Below are positions 22,906-36,437 of a stretch of 64,000 bases of DNA, in pieces. Position 1 is the stretch's first letter; every line of letters begins with the position of its first letter. Where the stretch lies: the NCBI RefSeq assembly GCF_028640845.1, contig NC_080546.1, positions 21,936,020 to 22,000,019 on the forward strand, written 5' to 3'. A program made the position numbers and the translations under genes. This DNA is from Ahaetulla prasina. Taxonomy: Eukaryota > Chordata > Lepidosauria > Squamata > Colubridae. The notes under the pieces are model-generated. The model searched no databases. It had not been told where the DNA came from and saw only the letters and a program-made list of their open reading frames with translations.

Positions 22906-24561
22906 TGCACCTTCTTGTCCTAGTAGTATTTTGCATGGTAGTACGCAATGAAAGAAGCTTTCATGGGAAATTTGTATATAAACAAGAGGAAGAATAGTGT
23001 AGCTATAAGCAAAGAGAGCTGTGACACTGAGATTAATAGAATAATTGGGTAGAAGAGCTGTTAGATAGCTTCTGCTTTTCTTCCACCCACATCACTGCTG
23101 GTATGCCAACAAGTTGAATTGTGTTTGATGGTGCTCCTGTATTCCCAAAACCCTTAATTAAGAGAAAATAAGAGAGGAAGAAAATCTTCTCTTTAGGATT
23201 CCAAAAACCAGAGGACATATTCTTGCTGACTCCACCTGGCTCATACATAAAAAGTTACCTAAAATTGCTCTAAGAATGTTCTGAAAAGTCCTTCTTCAAG
23301 TGTATCCTTCAGAAGAAGTTTTAGATAGGGAGTCGCTAGGCATTTGGATTTCTCACATTTTGGCTCTATGAACTCTCCCAACATGGTGTTTCGGTTTGAC
23401 ATTGGGCTAGGGAGGTGCTATCCAGCCACCTATTTCTCTTCAGATCTGATACAGATACATAAAATAAATATATGCTTACTGAATTTCTATTAACTTATTT
23501 ATTTCCCAAAATATTCCCTACTAAAATAATAGGTTCAGAGAGAATTCAACAGAGCTGCAACAAATTTACAAATAGACAGAAATTTTGAAGTTGTTTGCAC
23601 TGTTAGATGCTTTTGTCCTTTAAAATCTATATTTTATCTCTTACTTCGATGTAATGTTGTATTGTTGAGAAGCATGCAGTAAAATGGAACCTTGAATTGT
23701 AATGTTTCAAGGGAAAGTTTAATTGATGACAAGTGCAATAGCAAGATAGGGAGGGGGAACAAAATAGGCTTTCTTTCAATCATTATATTAATACTATTTA
23801 GATCTATTTAGATCAAATAGAAAAAAGGAACGTAGCTGACGATAAAGAAAATATTTTGTTGGTTGAAAGGTCGAATCAGGTTTTGAACTAGAGAAATCAG
23901 GCATGAGCTTTATTTGAACTTTTTGTCCTTGGAAGGAACTAAAATAATTTTCTAATCTATCTAAAATAAATAGGATAGATTTTACCCATCTTAGTGAATA
24001 AGAAGGCAGGCAAAAACATTCTGAAACATATTCTTAAGAGACTGTGCATGGTTTTTGTTTGTAATGTGAAACTTGTGTTATTTTACAACAATGATAATAA
24101 CATGATAATTTTATGTATGTATTCATTCATGTATTCATTACATTTATATGCCAACCGTCTTCATAGTGACTGGGCAGTTTACAATAAATACAATAATCCA
24201 TCTCCTTCAGATAATATTTTTACTTTTAGTAAAAAAAATCTTATCTTTGCCTTAATAAGTGTAAGCTTACTAATATATAAAATCATGTTATTATTTAAAT
24301 GCAGAGTTTTTAACAGATCCAAGGTTTAGGGTCCCAAGGGTCTAAATCTTGACTCATTATGTAAGTGTTCAGAATAACAGCTGCAATGAGAGGCAAACAT
24401 TGCCTAACAATAGTGCTAATTATTCATCTTATTTGTATCTGAATGGCATAATAGAGTTCACTTTAAAATCAAAAGGAAGGAGTCATCATTTTCATCCCCA
24501 CTACCACAAATGAAAAGAAAAGAAGACTTATTCTAGATAATATCGTAGTGATACAACATAC
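22906..24561. other. Intronic sequence, no gene seen
   Basis: Intron between the two TSP1 exons. Short open frames have no recognisable product and I see no well-bounded repeat. Confidence 0.5.
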
Positions 24562-24729
24562 CTGGACATAATGTGGTACAAGCTATTTTCTGCAAATTTT
24601 GGCCTTCACAGAAGGTTCCTCCATTGAGTGGTGCTGGATTTGTACATGTTCTTGTACGCTTCTGAAAGCCTTTTCCGCAACGGCTATTACATACTGACCA
24701 CTCTGTCCAAGTTGACCATCCGCCATTGA
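24562..24729 (-). CDS. UNC5C: UNC5C exon: first thrombospondin type-1 repeat
   Basis: A 168-bp exon (56 codons' worth), phase 1 at both ends. The acceptor is acttctcag before TCAATGGC and the donor is TGTCCAG before GTATGTTG. The product is a full TSP1 repeat: WSTWTEW tryptophan ladder, six cysteines (SVC, SRC, RTC, TFC, IAC, TLC) and the QKRTRTC arginine layer. The valine before NGGW is split across the junction with the Ig exon at 30223-30403, and the phases agree. The sequence closely matches the first TSP1 repeat of vertebrate UNC5C as I remember it. No frame damage. Confidence 0.94.
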
Positions 24730-25358
24730 CTGAGAAGTAAAGAAGGTAGGAAAATGACTTAAACAAAGGACTGACAATTTATGAAGCCTACAGGCTTCCA
24801 AGCGTTTCTGTGAACTAAACATTTTTGTGTGTGTGAAAAAGGGAAGGTATTTCTTTTATGCTTGCTTAGATTTCAAAAGTGGACAATAAAAGAAAAGTAA
24901 TATCACAACAAAGGTACTCCCTTCGCCCTTAATATGTAACCAAATGAGACTAAAATCTGGACAAAACTAGTTTCTGCATGTTGAAAATTCAGGAATCTTT
25001 GGCTCTCTTAGGAAGGAGATGCCTCTTAGAAAAGCCTGCCCTATTTGGATAACCAGACAGAGCCTGCACAGGATATCCACCTACTAGGAGGTACAATAAG
25101 TGGTGTCCTGAGTATATTCTATTGGAGTTCTCTTCCTATGGAAGGCTTATTCTTCAAGTTACGTGGAAAGTTGTACAGATTGGCTTTTGCAAAAGTCTTT
25201 CAGGATTGAATCCAGAAACATCAGTACAAAATTTAGTTTACTGATGAATTGCTGTCTATATTATTGCAGACATATACACAAACATAAATACACACACACA
25301 TACATACAAACAAACAAATATACACATTGCCTATAATCAAATTGTACAGAGGCGGTAT
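24730..25358 (-). other. Intronic sequence with CA-rich low complexity
   Basis: Intron upstream of the first TSP1 exon. A degenerate ACAT/ACAC/AAAC-rich stretch occupies about 25267-25325. No exon seen. Confidence 0.6.
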
Positions 25359-25598
25359 CAGGGGTGAAATCCAGCAGGTTCTGACAGGTTCTGGAGAATC
25401 AGCAGCAGAAATTTTGAGTAGTTCAGAGAACCGGCAAATACCACCTCTGGCTGGCCCCCGAGTAGGGTGGGAATGGAGATTTTGCAATATCCTTCTCCCA
25501 AGAGTGGGGAGGGAATGGGGATTTTGAATATCCTCCCCTGCCAAACCCACCAAGCTTTACTACAGAACTGGTAGTAAAAAAATTGGATTTCACCACTG
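25359..25598. mobile_element. hAT MITE with near-perfect 8-bp TSD
   Basis: Begins caggggtgaaatccagcagg and ends ttggatttcaccactg, which are inverted ends. Flanking 8-mers ggcggtat (25351-25358) and ggcagtat (25599-25606) match at 7 of 8. Related in reverse orientation to 28998-29258 (shared ggttctccaaactactcaaa region). Confidence 0.88.
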
Positions 25599-26949
25599 GG
25601 CAGTATACACATTTAATAAGGGTTCTTCTTTATACCCATTAGTATAGAGTTGTCTTTCTAATAAGTTATCTGAAAAAAAAAAGAGTAGGAGGGGATACTT
25701 TATTTAAATAAACTATCCCCAAGATAAAAAAAATAAATAGTATTTTTAAATGGGTTTGGGAGAAATGGAAAGCCAATGTAGTTGGTTCAAATGATACAGC
25801 TAATGCTGAGTTTCTGGAATGCTGGCAAGACAATACTGTGATCAATAATTCCTGTACTTGCTGAAGTCTTCAAATATTCTTCAGGGAGAGCTTCACCTAG
25901 TGCATATTACAATTATCTGAAAGATTGTTATGAAAAATAAGGCTCGTGATGGCAGATCAACTTTCTCCTGGATGGATAAAACTGACATACAATTTGTCTG
26001 TATTGCCTGCTCTCACTATACAATTTCAGGGCTTCTGTATAGGTTGAAGTAAAATAAATACATATTTTAATGAGACCCAGCTAAAAAATTTGGATGACCT
26101 CCACACCAACTAAATAATATACGAGCACTAACTTTAATAATAGAGACTCAAAAATATAAACTGCCAAGGAACCAGACCCTGATATATGAATGAAATCTTA
26201 TTTATCGTAAGTAATCAAATGAGTTTAGGAAAAGAAAGTGCAGGTTCGTAGGAATTTCTCCAGCATGGAACATATCAAGAGGGGCATTGCTTGGGCAATT
26301 GGCAAGGCTATGGGCACTTCATTCACTTTTCTTGACATGCCACTGGCCAATTCAGAGTATACATCATTCTCAAAACAAATATTAAAAATTATTGCATATT
26401 AGCAGATGATTTCAGGTCTAAGGAAAAGATACATATAACCAATAAGAGCCTTTCCTTACTTCCCAAGTGAGATATACTTTCACTCAGATAGTCACTTCAT
26501 AATGGCCATTAAGACTGTTCAATTTCCACTGATATACTCCTTAGGAAGGCCACTAATAGAATCCCCTTTTTCTATGAAGCTTCTTTAAGCTTCAGGGTAT
26601 TCTTACACCAAGAAGGTATACATTTATACTTACACCAGCTGATGAAGCTGAAAATTAAGTCCTCCAAATTATACTGATAAATCGGAATTTACTCTCTCTT
26701 GAATTCAATGTTGCAAGTGATTCTGAACAACTATATCAGCAAAGTTATATGATAAGTAGTCACATAAAATTTCTAAGATTTCCTAACCCTTACTATTGTA
26801 GGGGACAATATAGGTTTTTTCCCACCCAAATAACTCCATGGACAGTATTGTGTAGACACTAACCTATTCTTTGCTCTTGCTACTACAGTATGGAGGAAGA
26901 TACAGAATATTCCCCAAAAGTCAATATGTGCTTTATTGGTTATAGAAGA
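25599..26949. other. Intronic sequence, no gene seen
   Basis: Unique-looking AT-rich intron. No feature recognised. Confidence 0.5.
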
Positions 26950-27420
26950 CCCTTGACATGTGGTTACCGTGTCAAGCTATGGAATATACTTAGGAAACCG
27001 ACTGGATAGGAAACAATAATCAGGCTGAACATAGTGAAACGGATTGTCTCCAGGTAGTCAAAGGAGTAAGACAAAGTTATCCATTCTCTCTTTATTTGTT
27101 TAACTTATAAATTGGATCAGAATTAGACAAACACAATTTAAAAACTGGAGGAAGAAACATCAACATTCTGGCTTATGTTAGTAACACTATGCTGTTAGCT
27201 AAAAATATAAATAAGTTGCAACTTCTAGTAAAGAATCTCAAGGGCCCAAGTGGAAAAATAGGACAAAGATTACATTCAAAGAAGGCCAAATTAATGACAG
27301 CAAGTACAATAATGGTCCTTAAAACTGACAATAAAGATATTGAAGTGGTGGATGATTTCTGTCTTTTAGGATCAAATGTCAATACTAAAAGAATCAGTAG
27401 TCAAGAACTATGTCACATAT
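26950..27420 (+). pseudogene. BovB (RTE) LINE reverse transcriptase fragment
   Basis: The frame at 27189-27408 reads LKGPSGKIGQRLHSKKAKLM and then DIEVVDDFCLLGSNVNT, which fits the region after the BovB RT catalytic motif (the IQKTKIM and VADFIFLGSKIT region). Upstream sequence has RT-like pieces interrupted by stops. Both ends are truncated. Confidence 0.78.
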
Positions 27421-27545
27421 GGGGGTGTGTTTGGGGATTGTTATGTGTGTTGGGCCTGGTCTTTGGGTTATGTGAATTTTGTTGTATGGGTATACTATGT
27501 ATATACGTACAATGACAATAAAGTTCTAATAATATTAGCATTTGG
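27421..27545 (+). repeat. LINE 3' tail-like sequence
   Basis: Ends with cgtacaatgacaataaagtt followed by taataata, the form of a LINE 3' end with poly-A-signal-like AATAAA and a short simple repeat. Family not identified. Confidence 0.35.
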
Positions 27546-27574
27546 TTTAGTATCAATGAATCCTGGAAAATATA

Positions 27575-27790
27575 CAGTAAAACCTCTGGTCACAACCCTA
27601 ATTTGTTCCATAACTTTGGTCGCAAATTGATTTTGTCGTGACCCAAACCTAATTTTGGAAATTTGGCGCTTTCAAAAAAAAATGGTGCGGAAGGGGAAAT
27701 AGGCTGTGAAAAAAATCAAATCTGAATTTTTTTTTGGTCAGAACCCGATTTGGTTGTGGTCAGAAGCATTCGTGACCAGAGGTTCTACTG
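27575..27790. mobile_element. Palindromic Tc1/mariner-like MITE
   Basis: A 216-bp element, ends cagtaaaacctctggtcac and gtgaccagaggttctactg, inverted repeats flanked by TA (27573-27574 and 27791-27792). Confidence 0.9.
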
Positions 27791-28146
27791 TATTCAGATG
27801 CCATCATCTTAATTTAGAAAAGCCAAATTAGTGCAGGCAATGGTTTTACTTTTACTTTTCATTCTATGAAACTTGGCCTTGGAAAAAGCACAGAAAGAAT
27901 ATTTATGCTTTTGAACTTTGTTGTTCAAAAATGCTTAAGAATAAAGGGAAAAACCAATTCACCCCATAATAACCCAAAATAATGGATCATGGAACAAATC
28001 AACTCAAATGAACATGCAAGGAACAAATGACCAGGCTCAAAAGTCTATAAAATTGGAAAAGATGAAAGGAAAGGAAAGAGAGAGAAAAAAATAGGACAAC
28101 CAGAAACAAAATGGACTCAACCACAGGGATAATGGGTTGAAGGGCA
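27791..28146. other. Intronic sequence, no gene seen
   Basis: AT-rich. Purine-rich stretch near 28060-28095. No feature recognised. Confidence 0.5.
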
Positions 28147-28235
28147 ACTTCTTGGATGAGAAGCGAAATTTCTTCAAAGAAAAACCAGAAAGTTCAGATG
28201 CCTCTTGAAAAAAAACATCTTTGGGACGATCCTGG
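28147..28235 (+). repeat. Penelope-like or LINE 3'-end repeat, copy 2
   Basis: Begins acttcttggatgagaagcga and continues through accagaaagttcagatgcc and ctttgggacgatcctgg. Same family and orientation as 22770 and 40376. Confidence 0.6.
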
Positions 28236-28989
28236 AGAAAAAAAAAATCTATCTACGACTAACTATTGACTTGGTGGCAAGTCAGCCAATAAATATTTTG
28301 ATGCTAAGGGCCATATACTAACTTCTTAAATATTTAGAAACCAAAGAGAGTATGGTATGTGTCAAAAGAGAGTTACCTAGTCAATTTTCTGTTTCATAGA
28401 TTAATCTGGAATAATCTCTAAAACTTTATGAATTCTCCTGGATCAATTACTATTTGATGATATTCCACTTTATACGGTAGATGGAATCTCCTCAAATGAA
28501 ATTCAAAGTTTCACTTTTTGTGGCAGTAACCCATTAAATTCTATTCATTAAATCAGTTTCACAGGTTTACATTTTGGAAAATAACACCTACAATTTATCT
28601 GCACAAGGATTACAGCTTCCCAAATCTATTACCCCCTGCATTTCATAGAATTTCCCTTCTGCATTTTTACATCCAGGCCAATTCCTCAGCTAAATGCATG
28701 CAATTAATGTGGTTAGCCAATTGATTTAGGTTCTTTCAGCAGAGTGTTTTATTTCCATCTCAGGTGATATATGCAGTAATATAATTCATACATTTTGCAC
28801 CAATTTAATGACTGAAAAAATATAGAAAAAATGCCATGTTATTACAGAACGCATCTGATGAAGCTTTTACTCTGAAATTTAAAATGTCAAATATATTATT
28901 TTTTAAAAAAGATGTATAGTTTAGGAAAACAGCTTTATGTATCAAGCATTTGTCTAAAAGATAAAAAGACTTTGAAGCTCTTGAGATGA
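28236..28989. other. Intronic sequence, no gene seen
   Basis: AT-rich intron. No feature recognised. Confidence 0.5.
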
Positions 28990-28997
28990 CTCTTTAT

Positions 28998-29258
28998 CAG
29001 TTGTGGGATTCAATTTTTTTTATTACCGGTTCTGTGGGCATGGCTTGGTGGGCGTGGCAAGGGAAGGATACTGTAAAATCTCCATTCCCTCCCACTCCAG
29101 GGGAAGGTTACTGGAAAATCCCCATTTCCTCCCAATCAGCTGGGACTCGGGAGGCAGAGAATAGATGGGGGCGGGGCCAGTAAGAGGTGGTATTTACTGG
29201 TTCTCCAAACTACTCAAAATGTCCGCTACTGGTCAGAACCTGCTGAATACCTCCTCTG
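28998..29258. mobile_element. hAT MITE with perfect 8-bp TSD
   Basis: A 261-bp element, ends cagttgtgggattcaa and ctgaatacctcctctg. The 8-mer ctctttat is repeated at 28990-28997 and 29259-29266. It shares the interior (a tgtgggcatggcttggtggg segment and paired gaaaatccccatt units) with the reverse-oriented copy at 25359. Confidence 0.92.
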
Positions 29259-30519
<1,261 letters not shown>

Positions 30520-30655
30520 AACAGAGTTGGAAGGGACCTTGGAGGTCATCTAGTCCAACCCCCTGCTCATGCAGGAGACCTGTACTAGGGATTCGAACCG
30601 CCAAACTGCCAACCTTTCCGACTGACAAGCTCAGTGTCTTAGCCACTGAGCCACC
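30520..30655 (-). mobile_element. Chimeric SINE: tRNA head with CR1 tail
   Basis: On the minus strand it begins ggtggctcagtggctaagac (A box), has a B box in ggttcgaatcccta, and then joins directly to a CR1 3' terminus (ggttggactagatgacc, then cttccaactctgttac). This is the architecture expected of a short tRNA SINE mobilised by CR1. Confidence 0.7.
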
Positions 30656-30776
30656 TTAATTCGCTCAAAGCACTTTGCAAGTTACATATACAAAATAAGT
30701 AAATAAATATAAACAAAAATACCTTTTAAATACAAATACAACCAATTGTCAATAATTACCTTCTCCTATGACAGCT

Positions 30777-30990
30777 GATAGGTCTCGATTTAGACGACAA
30801 TTGAGCCAATTTTTTTTACTGCTAAGCAATACAGTTGTTAAGTGAGTTGTGTCCCATTTCACAACCTTTTTGTCACAGTTGATAAGTGAATCACTGCAGT
30901 CATTAAGTGAATCATGTGGTCCTTAACCAAATCTGGCTTTCCACATTTGACTTTGCTTATCGGAAGCCAGCTGAGAAGATTACAATGGTG
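30777..30990. mobile_element. Tc1/mariner-like MITE, left piece (interrupted by CR1-L3)
   Basis: From ggtctcgatttagacgac through a caattgagccaa segment, a cagttgttaagtgag segment and tgaatcactgcagtcattaa, matching the inverted form of the complete MITE at 42927-43322. The match stops at the microsatellite at 30991. The other end appears at 31585-31612. Confidence 0.65.
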
Positions 30991-31046
30991 ATAGGATAGG
31001 ATAGGATAGGATAGGATAGGATAGGATAGGATAGGATAGGATAGGA
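30991..31046 (-). repeat. (GATAG)n microsatellite at CR1-L3 3' end
   Basis: About eleven GATAG units (CTATC on the LINE strand) directly attached to the 3' end of the minus-strand CR1-L3 copy. Confidence 0.95.
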
Positions 31047-31575
31047 TAGAACAGAGTAGAATTTTTTATTGGCCAAGTGTGATTGGACACACAAGGAATT
31101 TGCCTTGGTGCATATGCTTTCAGTGTACAAAAAAGAAAAGATATATTCATCAAGAATCATAAGGTACAACACTTAACGATAGTCATAGGGTAGAAATAAG
31201 CAAACAGGAAACAATATCAATATAAATCGTAAGGATACAAGCAACAAAGTTACAGTCATACAGTCATAAGTGGAAGGAGATGGGTGATGGGAGCGATGAG
31301 AACATTAATAGTAGTGCAGACTTAATAAATAGTTTGAGGGAATTATTTGTTTAGCAGAGTGATGGCGTTTGGGAAAAAACTGTTCTTGTGTCTAATTGTT
31401 CTGGTGTGCAGTGCTCTATAGCGTCATTTTGAGTGTAGGAGTTGAAACAGTTTGTGTCCAAGATGCAAGGGATCTGTAAATATTGTCACAGCCCTCTTTT
31501 TGACTCATGCAGTATACAGGTCCTCAATGGAAGGCAGGTTGGTAGCAATTGTTTTTTCTGCAGTTCTAATTATCT
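31047..31575 (-). pseudogene. CR1-L3 LINE, 3' end
   Basis: Minus-strand copy starting with the 3' signature (ggccaagtgtgattggacac on the plus strand). It continues through the 3' UTR and into the last coding part; sequence around 31330-31575 is the reverse complement of about 6080-6320. It is 5' truncated at the RRIIRTAEKTI-like segment and has no intact frame. Confidence 0.88.
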
Positions 31576-31584
31576 AATTATTAA

Positions 31585-31612
31585 ACAAATAGTTGCAAGT
31601 TGAGGACATAGA
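31585..31612. mobile_element. Tc1/mariner-like MITE, right piece
   Basis: The phrase agttgcaagttgaggacata is the end sequence of the 42927 MITE family. With 30777-30990 it brackets the CR1-L3 copy. Confidence 0.5.
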
Positions 31613-31861
31613 TTAAACATATTTCACCAAAATATACTGGATACAGGAAAAATGTCCATCTGAAAAGACCTGTAAGGTGGTTGGTACCTTTACACTTCTT
31701 TTTATTTCAGGAATCCTTTCCTGAATTCATTGTGACAACTATCAGTGGTCAATAGCCTTAGGGACATGAGGAGACCATGTACTGCAAAGGCAAATCTAGA
31801 TTTCCTACCAAGAGCACTCAATTATATTCTGAACTGTAATTATTTTTATCCTACTTTTCAA

Positions 31862-32205
31862 TTGGGGTGCGGTGGCTCAGTGGTTAAAGATGCTGAGTTT
31901 GTCAGCTGGAAAACTGAGCGCCTGGGTTTGAGACCCGAGTGCTGCAGGATGGGGTGAGCACCTACAATTTGCCCCAGCTCCTGCCCAACTAGCAGTTCGA
32001 AAGCATGCAAATGTGGGTAAATCAATACCACTTCAATGAGAAGGTACAGCATTCCGTGAGCCTCATCATACAATCATGTTGGTCATATTTACCACGGAAA
32101 TGTCTTCAGACAATGCTGGCTCCCTCAGCTAAGAAACAGAGATGAGCACTACCCCCTAAGGCCGGACACAACTGGACAGTGGAAACATTTACCTTTTACT
32201 TTACC
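31862..32205 (+). mobile_element. Sauria-type SINE
   Basis: Plus-strand copy with tRNA-like head (gtgcggtggctcagtggtta), a diverged B box (gtttgagaccc), and a BovB-like tail with ggccggacacaactggacag followed by acctttacttt. Target duplication not resolved. Confidence 0.85.
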
Positions 32206-35200
32206 TTTCAGTAATGTTCTTTGGAAACTGAACAATGAGTTTTTAAATTAAAAACAGCAACAACACAGCATTCGGTGACCTCTTTATGCAAAGTGATTCT
32301 CTGCCCCTTCCAATTTTTAAGAATTATTAAGAATAACAAGTACGGTTGTAGAGAACTCTGGGGAATCTATGTGGGTCACGATTTTTTGAAACAAATGATT
32401 TGTGTTGACTTAAAATAAGATACTGTTTGCCGTATGTGGATCAATGTGACTCTATATGACTTGCTTATATACCATCACACCCTGTATTCATACAAATATT
32501 TGATGTTTTCTTTTTTTAAAGGCGTTTAGAAAGGCTGGAATGGTTAAAGACCTAAAAACCATATTCCTCAAGCTATATAATATTCCATTCATTTCTATCA
32601 TAAAGAAGCACTCCAGTCTCTTGGAGCTGCCTGAGGTAAGCTAGTCTACATAAATTGGCTGAACATTCAGTAGCTTATTTGCTTTTGAACTGAGCATGTT
32701 TTACAGCCTGGGATGGATCAAAGAAGTGCCTTCATGTCACCAGATCACTGGGATTTATGCCCAGCACTTTAATCAAATAATAATAAAAAAATCCTGCCCC
32801 TGGCCAACCCAATGGAATACAGAGAATTCTCACAACAAAGAAAGACCTGGTCTGTCCAGACAAACGTGCCCTTTAAACAGTTTGAACACTTGCCCAAAGA
32901 AATGGAAAGCCAAGAATTTGCTTCTGTTTTTTTAAAAAATCCCAGAAATGACTGCAATCAATCATTCATCTAGGCAGTTGGGCCTTCCTCTATTTTTGTT
33001 AACATAAAGTTTGATTCTTTTCTTAGATGAATCATTGAATTTTTTTAAGTAACAATTTTATTAGTTTATAGTGTAGCATACAAAGAAAATGTATTTTCCC
33101 CACTTTTCTCTTTCCTTTCCCCCCCTATTATTTACTTTTGTATTTTCTTTGTATGCCACGCATCACTGAAATTATGCTTAACACAATCCATCCCATTTAA
33201 GATAGGAACATGAATATTCTAACTGGATATTTCATTTTATCACCTAAAATAAAACTTGGTTGCAAGTATGCAACTCTCTGTTCTCAGATCCATACATTAA
33301 TGTTCATCAACTTAATAATTTGCAATATAGAATTACTAATGATTCTATGCACTGCATAAATGAATTATTTCTAGTGGAAACTATTGCATTTAAAATAGTG
33401 TGAAATTACATGTATTTTCTGTGATAAAATACCAAGTGCAATCATGCACTAATGAATCTACAACCTTAGATTTTTCTTACTCCGAAATTATAACTCATGA
33501 CAAAATGTTAGGCAAAGAATATTTCTTCATGGAAACAATCATCACAACTTGACAGAGCGACGGTACATCACACACATTTATCCTATATTTTAAGATAGTC
33601 CTTTCTATGCTTCTTTAAACAACTGCATAATTTGCACAATAGAACCAAAGGCAATGGTAGTATCCCTTATTGCACTCCTGCACTCATATATTTTCCCTAA
33701 TACCATACAGAATGTAATTCTCAAAATAACATGATTACATTTAGTCAGCTTTAATATAATCTAATATATATATATTAGGTACTATCAAATAGTTCTTACT
33801 GAAACTAGATTCTGCCAGAGTACAGAACTAAGATTCACTTTTCTGGTGTGTTTTAGATAATGTCGAAATATCTCATAGCACCTGCCTGCAACTTTATAAA
33901 CCAAATGTTTGTTGTTATCATAATTACCTAAGAAGGATACACCATTTGCAGAAGATAACAAGCTCACCCTTGACATAATCATAGTCATTTGTTCCTTGCC
34001 CTATTTTCGTACAGTTCTCTAGCATCACACAGAGAACATGGACAATATGTATAAAGATACTCCCATGTTTGCCTCTCCACCAAGAGGTAATGGTAATACA
34101 AGCCACACAATAGATATACCCTGTGGCAACACTAGGCAACCTTGACTAGACTAGAGGCAAGATCTGGCTGGCACTTGGAGGTGGGATTACACTGTTGCTC
34201 TATGATGCCCAAGGAAAGGCACAACTGTTTGAAAGTGTTGCAGATAGGTGCTATGTTTGTGTTTTCCCATGTTCCAAGTGTTTTTTCTGTTGATTGAAAA
34301 TTGCACAGCTTTATGTATTGCATGAATGAAGGCAAATATATGTGTCGTTTATTTACTTCCATGTACAAATGTCGGTCAGTGAGGCTATGTATAAATGCTC
34401 GATGGCGATCAGTGAGGCAGAATTTGTCTTAGTTTACTTCCTTAGGTTACAAAGAAAAATCTTACTGCATTTTATTATATGAGCTCCCATACAATCTGAT
34501 GGTAAAGGAAAGAGAATTATAGATGGCAAAGTGAATTTGCTTTGAATTTGTTATGTAGAATCTTAAGAAATGGATAAAGTTGAGAACTTCTCTAAGATAC
34601 TTAAGAAATTAAGAAGTAAAGGCAGTTAGTAAGTACATCTTTGTTTTTTGACTTTTTAAGGCAACCTTCTTTCAAAGAGCACTTGCTTTTTCCTCTTTCA
34701 TAACATTTTTCAAAGCTAAAGCCTTTTTCAGAGAGCTGCTAATATTTTCCTCTCAAACTCATTGCATACTTTCAGAGAATGAGCATTCAAGTCTTTTCCA
34801 ATGTTTGATGTGCCTAATTTATCAAAGAAGACAAGATGTTGCACTTAAAGCTCCTTAGGTTGTTGATCAAAACCACAGGTCTCATTTGCAGGGCCTTTTA
34901 GTAATGAGTCACTTATAATGTCCTTGGTAATAGTACTAAATGTCAAATTAAAATTGCTTCAGCTATAAACATATAACAATTGCTTTGGAATAAATTTTCT
35001 TTTCAGTAAGGCATTTTTCCTTTAAAGCTTTTATATGAAATGCCACTATAATTTGGAACTCCAAAAATACTAAAGCTTACTGAACTAAGCTAAAAAGTTT
35101 TATTCAAAGAATGCACCAAATCACAATGTCAGATCACAGTTTAGCGTAGCATGCAGTGTGAACCCAGTCAATTGTATAGTAATATTCAGAGTGTTTTGCC

Positions 35201-35443
35201 AAGTTGTAAAACAGAGTTAATTGAGCAAACCACAGTTAAACATGGATAACCATGTAATTCATATTAGGTTAATCTTTCTTATACAAGCTACATACAGTAA
35301 ACCATTTTTCAGCCTCTATTCTGGAATAACTCCCAGAGCATAAAATTTGTCCTTCATTCTTACTCTCCCCCAAGACATTACTTCTTTCATTTTATTTTTT
35401 AACACAACTTTCTAGGCTAGAATGATATGCAGATTTTATTAAT
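32206..35443. other. Intronic sequence, no gene seen
   Basis: More than 3 kb of AT-rich intron without well-bounded transposons or exon-like frames. A short TATA repeat is at about 33765-33777. Confidence 0.55.
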
Positions 35444-35655
35444 AGTAATAGCACTTAGACTTATATACCGCTTCATAGTGCTTTACAGCCCCCTCTAAGC
35501 GATTTTCAGCATATTGTCCCCAACAATCTGGGTCTTTTACCAACCTTGGAAGGATGGAAGGATGAGTTAACCTTGAGCTGGTCAGGATCGAACTCCTGGC
35601 AGTAGACTGCAGAGTTAGCTTGCAATACCGCATTCTAACCACTGCATCAACATGG
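35444..35655 (-). mobile_element. tRNA-derived SINE (same family as 12103)
   Basis: Shares the cacttagacttatataccg tail region, cttgagctggtcaggatcga B-box region and a diverged head (ttctaaccactgcatcaac). Slightly shorter than the other two copies. Confidence 0.8.
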
Positions 35656-36437
35656 CAAAAAGATATGTGTCTTCATACATTGTTTTTACTGATCTCTTTT
35701 ATGATGGCTCTTCTGTAAAGCCAAAGGACTATCAGTCACTAAACAAGAGATACATTAAATAAGAGTGGTTTTAAACCCTTTCCTCACTGCCAGGATGAAG
35801 TTCAATCACATCCTTGAGTTGGCAAAAAACCTGCAGGCCAGTCCTGAACTCTGTCCAGTCATTGTTGCAGTCACCAATTTTGCCTGCAAAGTAGAGATTT
35901 TATATCCCCCTTTTACAAATCATTTTACTTTTACTATGGTATACACTATACCAGATCTATTTCTCTGTTACTAATTCAGCAAATGGTGGGATTCCCTTGA
36001 ATCCTGTTTGCTATCAGTAATGGGCTGGATTGAAGGACTACAGTATGTCAGACTATTCATGAACTGGAATAGGGCTTAGTAGCAAGGTCAGCCAATGTAT
36101 AGGCATAGCAACTAAATCAGCCAATGGGAGCTGATTGGTGACTAAAACAGTTTTGGAGCCTGGGCGTGGCTTAGCTCTGTGCTCAGCTCTGAAACTGAAA
36201 CTAGTCTGCCCCGCTGACTGAAACTGAAAACTTCTCTCCTCTACCTGTGTTTGCTTGTAACTACTACCATGTTGGAAAAACCTGCCATAAGTATTGTACA
36301 TTTACTTATATGTTATATTATATATAAAGAGAAGTTAATGAATCCTGCTGAATCAGTTACCTGTGTGTGCTTTCTGGATGTAATTGCTGCTGCAAAATCT
36401 GACAGATTAATATTCACAAATGAAGGCAAATATATGG
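35656..36437. other. Intronic sequence, possible LTR remnant at 36030-36420
   Basis: Mostly featureless. The 36030-36420 stretch is more GC-rich, has a ccaatgggagctgattgg box pair and a ggcgtggcttagctctgtg segment, and loosely resembles an LTR. I could not find TG..CA ends with a target duplication, so this is not claimed as an element. Confidence 0.35.

Noticed and set aside
30991..31046. Regular short repeats that could be mistaken for a CRISPR array
   Set aside because: Pure pentanucleotide microsatellite without spacers, in a vertebrate intron.
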